A stretch of 11,951 bases of DNA from an uncultured Bacteroidia bacterium (GTDB lineage Bacteria; Bacteroidota; Bacteroidia; Bacteroidales; UBA932): positions 1 through 11,951 of the forward strand of contig CADBUS010000185.1 of assembly GCA_902797895.1 (NCBI GenBank), in the 5' to 3' direction. Shown here piece after piece: positions 1 through 7,900 of this stretch. The position numbers and the translations under genes are program-made. The notes below the pieces were generated by a model, which did no database searches, was not told where the DNA came from, and saw only the letters and a list, made by a program, of their open reading frames with translations. How positions within the stretch are numbered: position 1 is the first letter of the stretch; every line of letters starts with the position of its first letter.

Positions 1-915
1 ATCTGCCTTACCTTCATCTTTACAAAAGGCTTCTCATACGGAGTTGATTTCACAGGTGGCCGTACATACGTTTTGAGATTTGACAAGAGCGTTTCTGCAG
101 ACGAGGTTAGAAAGGCTGCGGCAGCAGAGTTTGGCGAGAGCGTTGAGGTTAAGCAGTTTGGCTCCGGAACTCAAATGAAGCTCACCACCAAGTATAAGAT
201 TAACGAGAGTGCGCAGGAGGTTGATGAGGAGATAGAGAGCAAGCTCTACAAGGCTTTGGGTGGCTTCTTCAGCGAGACTCTTACACAGCAGCAGTTTACC
301 ACCACAGTAGATAGTCCTAACGGTATTATAAGTTCAGACAAGGTTGGTCCTACAATAGCCAACGATATGAAGAGAAAAGGTATTTGGGCCGTTATTATAG
401 CTCTTGTTGCCATATTCCTCTATATTGCTTCCAGATTCAAGAACTGGTCTTGGGGAACAGGTGGTCTTGCAGCTCTTGCTCACGATACCATTGTTGTGAT
501 TGGCTTCTACTCCATCTTTACAGGAATACTGCCATTCACCTTGGATGTGGATCAGACCTTTATAGCGGCAGCACTTACCATTATCGGTTACTCAATAAAC
601 GACACAGTGGTTATATTTGACCGTATCCGCGAGTATCGCCGCCTCTATCCGAAGCGTACACTCAAGGATAATATAAATGGAGCTGTAAACAGCACGCTTG
701 CAAGAACTTTCAACACCTCTGGCTCAACATTGGTGGTATTGGTTTCAATTGCAATATTTGGCGGAGATACTATCCGCGGCTTTGCAGTTGCTCTTGCAAT
801 AGGAGTGTTGGTTGGAACATTCTCTTCTGTATTTATTGCTACACCTTTGATGTACGATATCAATACAAGGAGAGAGAATAAAGCTCTTGCTGCATCTTCG
901 GCCAAGAAGAAATAA
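1..915 (+). CDS. secDF: Protein translocase SecDF, C-terminal SecF part (5' end outside window)
   Basis: This is the C-terminal 304 residues of a protein open at the left window edge. SecD and SecF are inner-membrane partners of SecYEG that use the proton gradient to pull exported proteins across the membrane. The fragment starts just after the first SecF membrane helix and shows the SecF signature YGVDFTGGR (fragment residues 13-21). A periplasmic domain follows, then membrane helices including AVIIALVAIFLYIA. Next come the motifs ALAHDTIVVIG and TIIGYSINDTVVIFDRIRE, and the final SecF block STLARTFNTS...IRGFAVALAIG. The tail is lysine-rich and ends at TAA 913-915. In Bacteroidota SecD and SecF are usually one fused chain, so I call it secDF. 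The fusion itself is not visible here, and a separate secF remains possible. The TTG at 73 is an internal codon, not a start, because the frame stays open with SecF sequence to base 1. Confidence 0.95.
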   Translation: MCLTFIFTKGFSYGVDFTGGRTYVLRFDKSVSADEVRKAAAAEFGESVEVKQFGSGTQMKLTTKYKINESAQEVDEEIESKLYKALGGFFSETLTQQQFTTTVDSPNGIISSDKVGPTIANDMKRKGIWAVIIALVAIFLYIASRFKNWSWGTGGLAALAHDTIVVIGFYSIFTGILPFTLDVDQTFIAAALTIIGYSINDTVVIFDRIREYRRLYPKRTLKDNINGAVNSTLARTFNTSGSTLVVLVSIAIFGGDTIRGFAVALAIGVLVGTFSSVFIATPLMYDINTRRENKALAASSAKKK

Positions 916-946
916 CTGATAGGCGATAAAAAGGTGTGATATACAC

Positions 947-978
947 CTAATAGATTCTTCGCTGCGCTCAGAATGACA
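947..978 (+). repeat. Short dispersed repeat, copy 1
   Basis: This 32-base element begins CTAATAGATTCTTCGCTGCG and ends TCAGAATGACA. It recurs at 3375-3406 with one difference (C at 967, T at 3395). It contains an imperfect hairpin with ATTCT/AGAAT ends. Read on the minus strand it encodes the VILSAAKNL-like peptide common in spurious ORFs drawn over this kind of intergenic repeat. A shorter 12-base match, GCTCAGAATGAC, lies at 966-977 within this copy and again at 1081-1092. Confidence 0.8.
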
Positions 979-981
979 GAG

Positions 982-1051
982 TGGGGCAGCACAGCCCCAG
1001 CCGCAGACATCCGCTTGTCGGCTAGTCAAGGATGGGGCTGTGTTGTCTGCG
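982..1051. other. Inverted-repeat region with competing pairings
   Basis: TGGGGC (982-987) can pair with GCCCCA (994-999). The longer arm CACAGCCCCA (990-999) pairs perfectly with TGGGGCTGTG (1033-1042). Inside that long hairpin, GCCG (1000-1003) can pair with CGGC (1019-1022). CGCAGAC (1002-1008) is complementary to GTCTGCG (1045-1051), which would conflict with the other stems. The region lies beyond the secDF stop and just after repeat copy 1. It contains no credible coding sequence. It may be part of the same repeat element or a structured 3' UTR; I cannot assign a function. Confidence 0.5.
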
Positions 1052-1080
1052 AAATTGCGACTGGCTGATAGTGGGCTGAT

Positions 1081-1092
1081 GCTCAGAATGAC
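1081..1092 (+). repeat. Partial repeat copy (12 bases)
   Basis: GCTCAGAATGAC is an exact match to bases 966-977 of repeat copy 1. With copy 1 it forms direct repeats around the inverted-repeat region, suggesting that about 947-1092 is one composite element or the remains of tandem insertions. Confidence 0.5.
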
Positions 1093-1115
1093 GATGGGCT
1101 TTATGCTCAAAATAA

Positions 1116-1153
1116 AAAAGGGGTTACCAAAAAATCTTTTGGTAACCCCTTTT
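1116..1153. terminator. Strong intrinsic terminator, probably bidirectional
   Basis: This is a perfect 17-bp stem: AAAAGGGGTTACCAAAA (1116-1132), loop AATC (1133-1136), then TTTTGGTAACCCCTTTT (1137-1153). The GC core GGGGTTACC is flanked by A-runs on the left and T-runs on the right, so it can work in either direction. It lies about 200 bases beyond the secDF stop and before rnr. It most likely ends the secDF transcript and insulates the rnr unit. Confidence 0.85.
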
Positions 1154-1169
1154 GAAAATTGTAGATTTG
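1138..1169 (+). promoter_or_regulatory. Predicted Bacteroidota promoter for rnr-gpmI-dnaE
   Basis: A -33 box TTTG (1138-1141) is followed by a 20-base spacer and a -7 box TAGATTTG (1162-1169), which matches TAnnTTTG. Transcription would begin near 1175, about 30 bases before the rnr ATG. The -33 box lies within the right arm of the terminator stem. This rests on consensus matching only. Confidence 0.65.
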
Positions 1170-1207
1170 CAAAAGGAAAACGATTAAAGATTTTAGAAGA
1201 GAAGGAT

Positions 1208-3364
1208 ATGAGTAAAAGAGCTAAGTTTAGTAGAAAAAAAGCAGGGCCGGCCATTAAGGCAACAAAGGCGCAAAGAGCAGCCAAGGGCCCTAAAAAGAGG
1301 GTAAGGGAGATTGTTGAGGGGGTTTTAGAGATGGCCGCCGGAGGGTATGGTTTCGTAAGGGTTGAGAGCGCGGGAGATGCTCTTAAAAAGAGGGGGGAAA
1401 GAGATGATATCTTTATCCCTTCCGGTAAGCTCAGGGGAGCTTTGAATAATGATAGAGTAAAGGTTGCGGTGCTTAAAGTATCTGAAGGAAAAAGAGGCAA
1501 GGAGGGGGAGATTGTTGAGATAGTCAGCCGCAGCACGCGCCCATACGTGGGAATACTCCAGATTACAGGCAGGTTTGCCTGGGTGATTGTGGAGAGTAAG
1601 AGTATGCCGTATGATATTCAGGTGCCGATAGATAGCGTGAAACCGGAGCAGAAGGGTATGAAGGTGGCTGCCCTTGTTACCAAGTTCCAGAAAGGGCACG
1701 AGGCTCCCGAGGGAAAGATTGTGGATATTTTGGGTGCTCCCGGGGAGAATGATACAGAGATGCACGCAATTTTGACAGAGTTCTCTCTGCCATACAAGTT
1801 CCCCGATGCCGTTGAGGCTGAGGCAGCTAAAATTCCTATAAAAATTACAGCCCAAGAGCTTGAGGGCCGTCGCGATTTCAGGAACCATATTCTCTTTACA
1901 ATAGATCCGGCAGATGCCAAGGATTTTGACGATGCTGTATCTTATAAAGAGCTTCCAAGCGGCAACATTGAGGTTGGTGTACATATTGCAGATGTATCTC
2001 ACTATGTTCATCCAAAGAGCCTTATAGATAGAGAGGCATACGCCAGGGCCACATCTGTATATCTTGTGGACAGAACTATACCAATGTTGCCGGAGCAGCT
2101 TTGCAACAACCTCTGCTCTCTCCGCCCTAACGAAGATAAGCTCTGCTTTTCCGCACTTTTTGAAATGGAGCCGAGCGGCAAAATCCTAAAGGAGTGGTTT
2201 GGCAAGAGCATTATCTGCTCAAAGTTCAGATTTGCATACGAGGAGGCGCAGCAGATAATAGACTCCAACGGAGATTTATCTGATTATAAGCCTGTTATGG
2301 AGCATAACCTTGTGCCAACAAAAGAGATTGCAGAGGCTGTGCTAAAACTCCATAAAATAGCTCAACAGTTGAGGGAAAAGAGATTCAAGGCAGGTTCTAT
2401 CAGCTTTGAGAGGCCGGAGATGAAGGTTAGGGTAGATGAGAATGGCAAGCCTATAGATGTGGTGCAGAAGATTACAAAATCTGCCAACTGGCTTATAGAG
2501 GAGTTTATGCTGCTTGCCAACAAGGCGGTGGCCACCTTTGTTGCAAAGAGTGTTGCAAAACAGGCTCCTACATTTGTGTATCGTATTCACGATGAGCCGA
2601 ATATGGAGAAAGTTGCGGAGCTCAAAACATTTGTGAAACACTTTGGCTACAAGATGGATGCGATAGATACTCCAAAACAGCTTGCAAAGTCTCTGAACAA
2701 GCTGGTTGAGCAACTGCGCGGCAAACCGGAGTGTGATACTATTGAGCTTTTGGCCCTAAGATGTATGGCCAGAGCGCAATACTCTACAGACAATATCGGC
2801 CACTACGGACTCGGTTTCAGATTCTATACTCACTTTACCTCTCCAATAAGAAGGTATCCCGATTTGATGGTACACCGCCTGCTCTCTCACTATCTCGATA
2901 AAGGCAAGAGTGCCGATAAACAGATGTATGAAGATTTCTGTTTCCACTGCTCTGCACGTGAGCAGCTTGCAACAGATGCTGAGCGAACAAGCATAAGGTA
3001 TAAGATGGCGGAGTATATGAAAGAGAGGATTGGGCAGGAGTTTGAGGGAACTATCAGCGGAGTTACGGAGTGGGGGCTATATGTTCAGGCAGAGCCTACA
3101 AAGATAGAGGGAATGATTCCGCTCAGAGAGCTTAAAGACGATTACTATAGTTTTGATGAAAAGAGCTATAGCGTTAAGGGCAAGGCATTTGGAAGACGCT
3201 ATACTCTTGGAGACAAAGTTAGGATAAAGGTGGTTTCCTGCTCATTGGAGCAGAAAACAATAGACTACACGCTTGTGATGGAGGAGAATGAATTTCCGCC
3301 TGTGGAGCCAAAGCCAAAGAGTACCGAAACAAAAACCAAAGGGAGAAGAAGAAAACAGCGTTAA
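1208..3364 (+). CDS. rnr: Ribonuclease R (3'-5' exoribonuclease, RNB family)
   Basis: This 718-residue processive exoribonuclease degrades structured RNA in the cytoplasm. A lysine/arginine-rich N-terminus is followed by cold-shock OB folds at about residues 30-220, with the motif GGYGFVRVE. The RNB catalytic domain spans about 220-555. It has the motif TIDPADAKDFDDAVS (231-245), whose Asp residues bind catalytic Mg2+, and HFTSPIRRYPDLMVHRLL (542-559). An S1 domain (about 609-692, GTISGVTEWGLYVQ) and a basic tail ending GRRRKQR complete it. Length and order fit RNase R rather than RNase II. The frame is open upstream to 1040, but that stretch crosses the terminator and repeat, so I start at ATG 1208. 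It is preceded by the purine-rich AGAAGAGAAGG. The gene is probably the first of a unit with gpmI and dnaE. Confidence 0.95.
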   Translation: MSKRAKFSRKKAGPAIKATKAQRAAKGPKKRVREIVEGVLEMAAGGYGFVRVESAGDALKKRGERDDIFIPSGKLRGALNNDRVKVAVLKVSEGKRGKEGEIVEIVSRSTRPYVGILQITGRFAWVIVESKSMPYDIQVPIDSVKPEQKGMKVAALVTKFQKGHEAPEGKIVDILGAPGENDTEMHAILTEFSLPYKFPDAVEAEAAKIPIKITAQELEGRRDFRNHILFTIDPADAKDFDDAVSYKELPSGNIEVGVHIADVSHYVHPKSLIDREAYARATSVYLVDRTIPMLPEQLCNNLCSLRPNEDKLCFSALFEMEPSGKILKEWFGKSIICSKFRFAYEEAQQIIDSNGDLSDYKPVMEHNLVPTKEIAEAVLKLHKIAQQLREKRFKAGSISFERPEMKVRVDENGKPIDVVQKITKSANWLIEEFMLLANKAVATFVAKSVAKQAPTFVYRIHDEPNMEKVAELKTFVKHFGYKMDAIDTPKQLAKSLNKLVEQLRGKPECDTIELLALRCMARAQYSTDNIGHYGLGFRFYTHFTSPIRRYPDLMVHRLLSHYLDKGKSADKQMYEDFCFHCSAREQLATDAERTSIRYKMAEYMKERIGQEFEGTISGVTEWGLYVQAEPTKIEGMIPLRELKDDYYSFDEKSYSVKGKAFGRRYTLGDKVRIKVVSCSLEQKTIDYTLVMEENEFPPVEPKPKSTETKTKGRRRKQR

Positions 3365-3374
3365 AAAGATAAAT

Positions 3375-3406
3375 CTAATAGATTCTTCGCTGCGTTCAGA
3401 ATGACA
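3375..3406 (+). repeat. Short dispersed repeat, copy 2
   Basis: This is the second 32-base copy, differing from 947-978 at one base (3395). It fills most of the gap between the rnr stop and gpmI. Its final ATGACA includes an in-frame ATG at 3401, so the repeat could supply a second, upstream start for GpmI. The base change keeps a G-T pairing in the imperfect hairpin. Confidence 0.8.
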
Positions 3407-3418
3407 AAAAAAGAGAAA

Positions 3419-4936
3419 ATGGGAAAGAGAGTTTTATTGATGATTTTAGATGGATGGGGGATTGGAAACAAAGATAAATCCAACGCCATATATGCTCAAG
3501 GTCAGCCAAATATAGAGGCCCTTATGGAAAAATATCCACACTCGCAGCTAATGGCCTGCGGAGAGGATGTGGGGCTTCCTGCAGGGCAGATGGGCAACTC
3601 CGAGGTAGGCCATCTGAATATTGGCGCCGGCAGAATAGTCTATCAGGATCTTGTTAAAATAAACAAGGTGTGTGCAGAGGGTAAGTTGTTGGAAAACAGT
3701 GAGGTAAAAGGGGCTTACGAATATGCTGCAAAGGGGCACGCCCTCCATCTTATGGGGCTTGTTTCGCGCGGTGGAGTACACAGCTCGTTGGAACATCTTT
3801 TTGCCTTTTTGGATGCGGCAAAGCAAAAGGGCTTGCAAAATGTTTATATCCATTGCTTTATGGACGGCAGAGATACAGATCCCCATTCGGGCAAGGAGTT
3901 TATTGCTGAGCTGGAGCACCATTTGAAAGAGAGTTGTGGCAAAATAGCCTCCGTTTGCGGCCGCTTTTATGCAATGGACAGAGACAAGCGTTGGGATAGA
4001 ATAAAGCAAGCCTACGATATGCTTACAAAAGGGGAAGGTGCTAAATTCTCCTCTGCAAAGGAGGCCATAGAAGCCTCTTATAAAGAGGGTGTTACAGATG
4101 AGTTTGTAAAACCTGCAGTTATTTGTGAAGGCTCTGCAGGGAGTCCTGTAGGTTTGATAAAGGAGGGCGATGCGGTAATTTTCTTCAATTTCCGTAACGA
4201 TAGAGCAAGGGAGCTCACACAGGTGCTTACTCAGCAGGATATGCCGGAGCAGGGAATGAGTACTATTCCACTCTACTACTGCACTCTCACTCCATACGAC
4301 GATGACTTTAAGGCTCTGCACATTCTTTTTGACAAGGAGCACGTGCAACATACTATTGGAGAGGTAGTTGCAGAGGCTGGCAAGAGACAGCTCAGAATAG
4401 CGGAAACCGAGAAGTATGCCCACGTAACATTCTTTTTCAGTGGCGGACGCGAGGCTCCGTTTGAGAACGAGCAGAGAATTTTGGTGGCCTCTCCAAAGGT
4501 TGCCACATACGATTTGCAGCCTCAAATGAGTGCGCCAGAGGTGGCTGAAAAGTTGATAGATGTATTAAGGCAGCAGAGCGAGGATCTGATAGTCTTGAAC
4601 TTTGCAAACGGAGATATGGTTGGCCATACAGGAGTGTATGATGCTATCTGCAAGGCTGTTAAGTGTATCGATACTCTTGTTGGAGAGGTGGTGAAGGTTG
4701 CCCGCGAGAATGGTTATACCGTGTTTATTACAGCAGACCATGGCAATGCAGATTGCGCCCTTAACGAAGATGGAACTCCAAATACCCAGCACTCTCTTAA
4801 TCCGGTGCCGTTTATAGTTGTGGATAACGATATTAAGAGCGTTAAAGATGGCCGTCTCTCCGACATAGCCCCAACAATACTTAAACTAATGGGGTTGGAT
4901 GCCCCTAAGGAGATGACAGGAAATCCGCTGATTTAG
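3419..4936 (+). CDS. gpmI: 2,3-bisphosphoglycerate-independent phosphoglycerate mutase
   Basis: This 505-residue cytoplasmic enzyme interconverts 3- and 2-phosphoglycerate in glycolysis and gluconeogenesis using two Mn2+ ions and a phosphoserine intermediate. All landmarks of the alkaline-phosphatase-fold family are present. MILDGWG carries D11. MGNSEVGHLNIG carries the nucleophile S61. GGVHSS carries H121, and DGRDTDP lies near 149. Arg residues sit in FRNDRARE (near 259-262) and Lys in ETEKYAH (near 332). Metal ligands are in NFANGDMVGHTG (D399, H403), TADHGNAD (D440, H441) and HSLNP (H458). Length is normal. I choose ATG 3419, giving MGKRVLLMILDGWG as in relatives, with AAAGAG upstream. 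The ATG at 3401 would add MTKKEK and lies in the repeat. Confidence 0.95.
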   Translation: MGKRVLLMILDGWGIGNKDKSNAIYAQGQPNIEALMEKYPHSQLMACGEDVGLPAGQMGNSEVGHLNIGAGRIVYQDLVKINKVCAEGKLLENSEVKGAYEYAAKGHALHLMGLVSRGGVHSSLEHLFAFLDAAKQKGLQNVYIHCFMDGRDTDPHSGKEFIAELEHHLKESCGKIASVCGRFYAMDRDKRWDRIKQAYDMLTKGEGAKFSSAKEAIEASYKEGVTDEFVKPAVICEGSAGSPVGLIKEGDAVIFFNFRNDRARELTQVLTQQDMPEQGMSTIPLYYCTLTPYDDDFKALHILFDKEHVQHTIGEVVAEAGKRQLRIAETEKYAHVTFFFSGGREAPFENEQRILVASPKVATYDLQPQMSAPEVAEKLIDVLRQQSEDLIVLNFANGDMVGHTGVYDAICKAVKCIDTLVGEVVKVARENGYTVFITADHGNADCALNEDGTPNTQHSLNPVPFIVVDNDIKSVKDGRLSDIAPTILKLMGLDAPKEMTGNPLI

Positions 4937-4949
4937 AACAGATAAGAAG

Positions 4950-7900
4950 ATGAGTATCCCTTTCGTACATCTGCATCTGCATAGCCACTATTCCATTTTG
5001 GACGGGCTTGGCAAGGTTGAGGAGTATGTGGCTAAAGCCATTGAACTCCAAATGCCTGCACTGGCCCTTACAGACCACGGAGTGATGTATGGGGTTAAGG
5101 ATTTTTTGAATGCGGTGGCTACAGCAGAAAAAAAGAGCGGCAAGAGCCTCAAACCGATAGTGGGGTGCGAGGTGTATATTGCGCCGGAAGGGAGAAGAGT
5201 AAAGAACAGCAATGCAGAGCGCAAGAGCGGCTACCACCTTATACTTCTTGCCAAAAATCTTGAGGGGTACTATAACTTGGTAAAGATTGTATCTACCGGA
5301 TATACAGAGGGTTTCTACAGCAAGCCGCGAATAGATAGAGAGATTTTGGAGCGTTATCACAAAAACCTTATCTGTTGCAGTGCCTGTCTTGCCGGTGAGG
5401 TACCGCAGGCAATAAAAAGGGGTAACATAGAGCAGGCAAGAGAGATTGCGTTATGGTATAAAAATCTCTTTGGAGAGGATTACTATTTTGAGATACAGAA
5501 TCATCCCACAGACATTCCTATTGAGAAAGTTCAAGAAGTTTTTGCAGAGCAGCAAAGGGTAAATCCTGTACTCTTTCAGCTTGGGCAAGAGCTTGGTATA
5601 AAGTGTGTTGCAACCAACGACTGTCATTTTGTCAATAAAGAGGACGCTACTACTCACGATGTGCTTTTGTGCGTAAATACGGCTACTCTCATTACAGAGG
5701 AGAATAGAATCCGCTATACAGGTCAGGAGTATATGAAAAGCGGAGAGGAGATGGCCGCCCTTAATCCGGGCCATCCGGAGATTCTTGCAAACACCTTGGA
5801 GATAGCGGAAAAGGTGGAGAGGTTCGATATAGAGACAGATCACATTCTCCCGATATTCCATCTTCCTGAGGGATTTACAGACTCCAACGACTACTTGCGT
5901 CACCTTGTATATGAGGGGGCAAAGCTGCGCTATAAAGAGGTTCTTCCAACCATTGAGAGCAGAATAGATTTTGAACTTGAAACAATAAGGAGAATGGGTT
6001 TCCCTGATTATTTTCTTATAGTTCAAGACTTTATCTCATACGCTCGCTCTGTAGATATTTGGGTAGGCCCCGGGCGTGGCTCGGCGGCGGGGAGTGTTGT
6101 GGCCTACTGCTTGGGAATCACCAATATAGATCCTATCAAGTATAGCCTCCTCTTTGAGCGTTTTCTTAATCCGGACAGAGTCTCTATGCCTGATATTGAT
6201 ATAGATTTTGAGGAGGAGCGGCGTAACGAGGTATATGAGTATGTAGAGAAGAAATATGGCAAAGACCACGTCTCTCACGTGGTTACATTTGGAACAATGG
6301 CCACCAAACAATCCATAAAAGATGCTGCCAGGGTGGAGGGAGTGGATATTCCTACAGCCAACCGCCTTGCCGGTATGGTGCCGGCGGAGGCCACTTTTAC
6401 AAAAGAGAAGAAGGTAACAGGAGAGGATGGCAAAGTTACCGTTGAGACCAAAGAGTACAAGGTAGATTTCAGCTCCTGCCTAAAGTTTGTGCCGGATTTC
6501 AAGAAAGAGTACGACTCCACAGATATAAAAATAAACGAGACTATGCACTATGCCCAAAAATTAGAGGGCACAATCCGCCAGACCGGTGTTCACGCCTGTG
6601 CGGTAATTATAGGCAGAGACAATCTTATGGAGCATATCCCAATCAGTACCATAAAGGGTGATGATGGAGAGTATAGTGTATGGGTATCGCAATATGAGGG
6701 GAGCCATATAGAGAGCGTGGGTATGCTCAAGATGGATTTTTTGGGGCTTACAACACTCTCCATACTAAAGGAGAGCGTGAGAAATATAGAGAGACATAGG
6801 GGTATAACCATTGATCTTGAGAAGATTCCGTTAGACGACAAAAAGACCTTCAAGCTCTTTAGCCGCGGCGATACGGTGGCTACGTTCCAGTTTGAAAGCC
6901 CCGGTATGCAGAAGCACCTTAGAGAGTTGCGTCCCTCTCGTTTTGAAGACCTTATAGCAATGAACGCCCTCTATCGCCCTGGCCCGATGCAGTATATCCC
7001 AAAGTTCATTGCCCGTAAAAATGGCAAGGAGCCTATTTCATACGAGCTTCCGGAGATGGAGGAGATTCTCTCCGATACCTACGGAGTTACGGTATATCAG
7101 GAGCAGGTGATGCTACTCTCCCAAAAACTTGCAAAGTTTACCAAAGGTGAGGCCGATGGCTTGCGTAAGGCTATGGGAAAGAAGAAGATAAAGGAGATGC
7201 TCACTATGGAGACTAAGTTTTTGGGCAACGGAATTGAACTTGGTTTCAAGCGCGAGGTGCTTCAAAAAATCTGGAACGATTGGAAAGAGTTTGCAAAGTA
7301 TGCCTTTAACAAATCTCACTCAACTTGCTATGCCTGGCTCGGTTACCAGACCGCCTACCTAAAAGCGCACTATCCTGCGGAGTTTATGGCAGCCAACCTT
7401 ACCAAGTGTGCGGAGAATGCGGCCAGAATAAAGATACTTATGGACGAGTGCCGCCGAATGGGAATTTCCGTAAAGGGGCCGGATGTAAATGTGGGAGGCG
7501 TAACCGCCACAGTAACAGGAGAAAAGGAGATAAGATTCGGTTTGGCGGCAATAAAGGGTTTGGGAACATCTATCGCGAATGACATAGTAGCCAATGCTCC
7601 ATACAAAGATATTTTTGACTTTGTGGAGAGGGCCAGCACCAAGAGTATGAATCGCAAAGCGTTGGAATCTCTGATATATGCAGGGGCCTTTGATACCTCT
7701 TTTCCCGATATAAGAAGAGACCAATATACTCTGCCAAATGGTAAAGGAGGAGTTTTTTTGGACTCTCTCATAGATTATATGCAGAGAGTAAACTCTATGG
7801 ATAGGAGCGTGGAGTCGCTCTTTGGAGAGCAGGACGAGGGAGTTAAGTTCAAAACGCCGGAGGTGCCTGCCGCTCCGCCTCAGATGAATAGTCTGGAGGT

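Noticed and set aside
73..75. TTG 73 as a gene start
   Set aside because: The frame is open to base 1 and encodes the conserved SecF motif YGVDFTGGR upstream of it.
1040..1207. N-terminal extension of RNase R to an upstream start (frame open from 1040)
   Set aside because: It crosses the inverted repeat, the partial repeat copy, the terminator and the promoter. Its translation does not look like RNase R, and ATG 1208 gives a normal basic N-terminus.
645..1536. Two minus-strand ORFs over the secDF-rnr junction (645-1010 and 745-1536)
   Set aside because: They translate the antisense of real genes plus the repeat. Peptides such as VILSAAKNL and CHSERSEES are hallmarks of spurious ORFs over this repeat.
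3401..3418. ATG 3401 as the GpmI start
   Set aside because: It lies in the dispersed repeat. Starting at 3419 matches the family N-terminus, so 3401 is kept only as a finding.
3548..4525. A 325-codon minus-strand ORF opposite gpmI
   Set aside because: It lies wholly opposite a well-conserved gene, and its composition (Leu, Cys, Ser and His runs) does not resemble a known family.
5451..6026. A 191-codon minus-strand ORF opposite dnaE
   Set aside because: It is a shadow of the dnaE codons with no recognisable domain or initiation signal.
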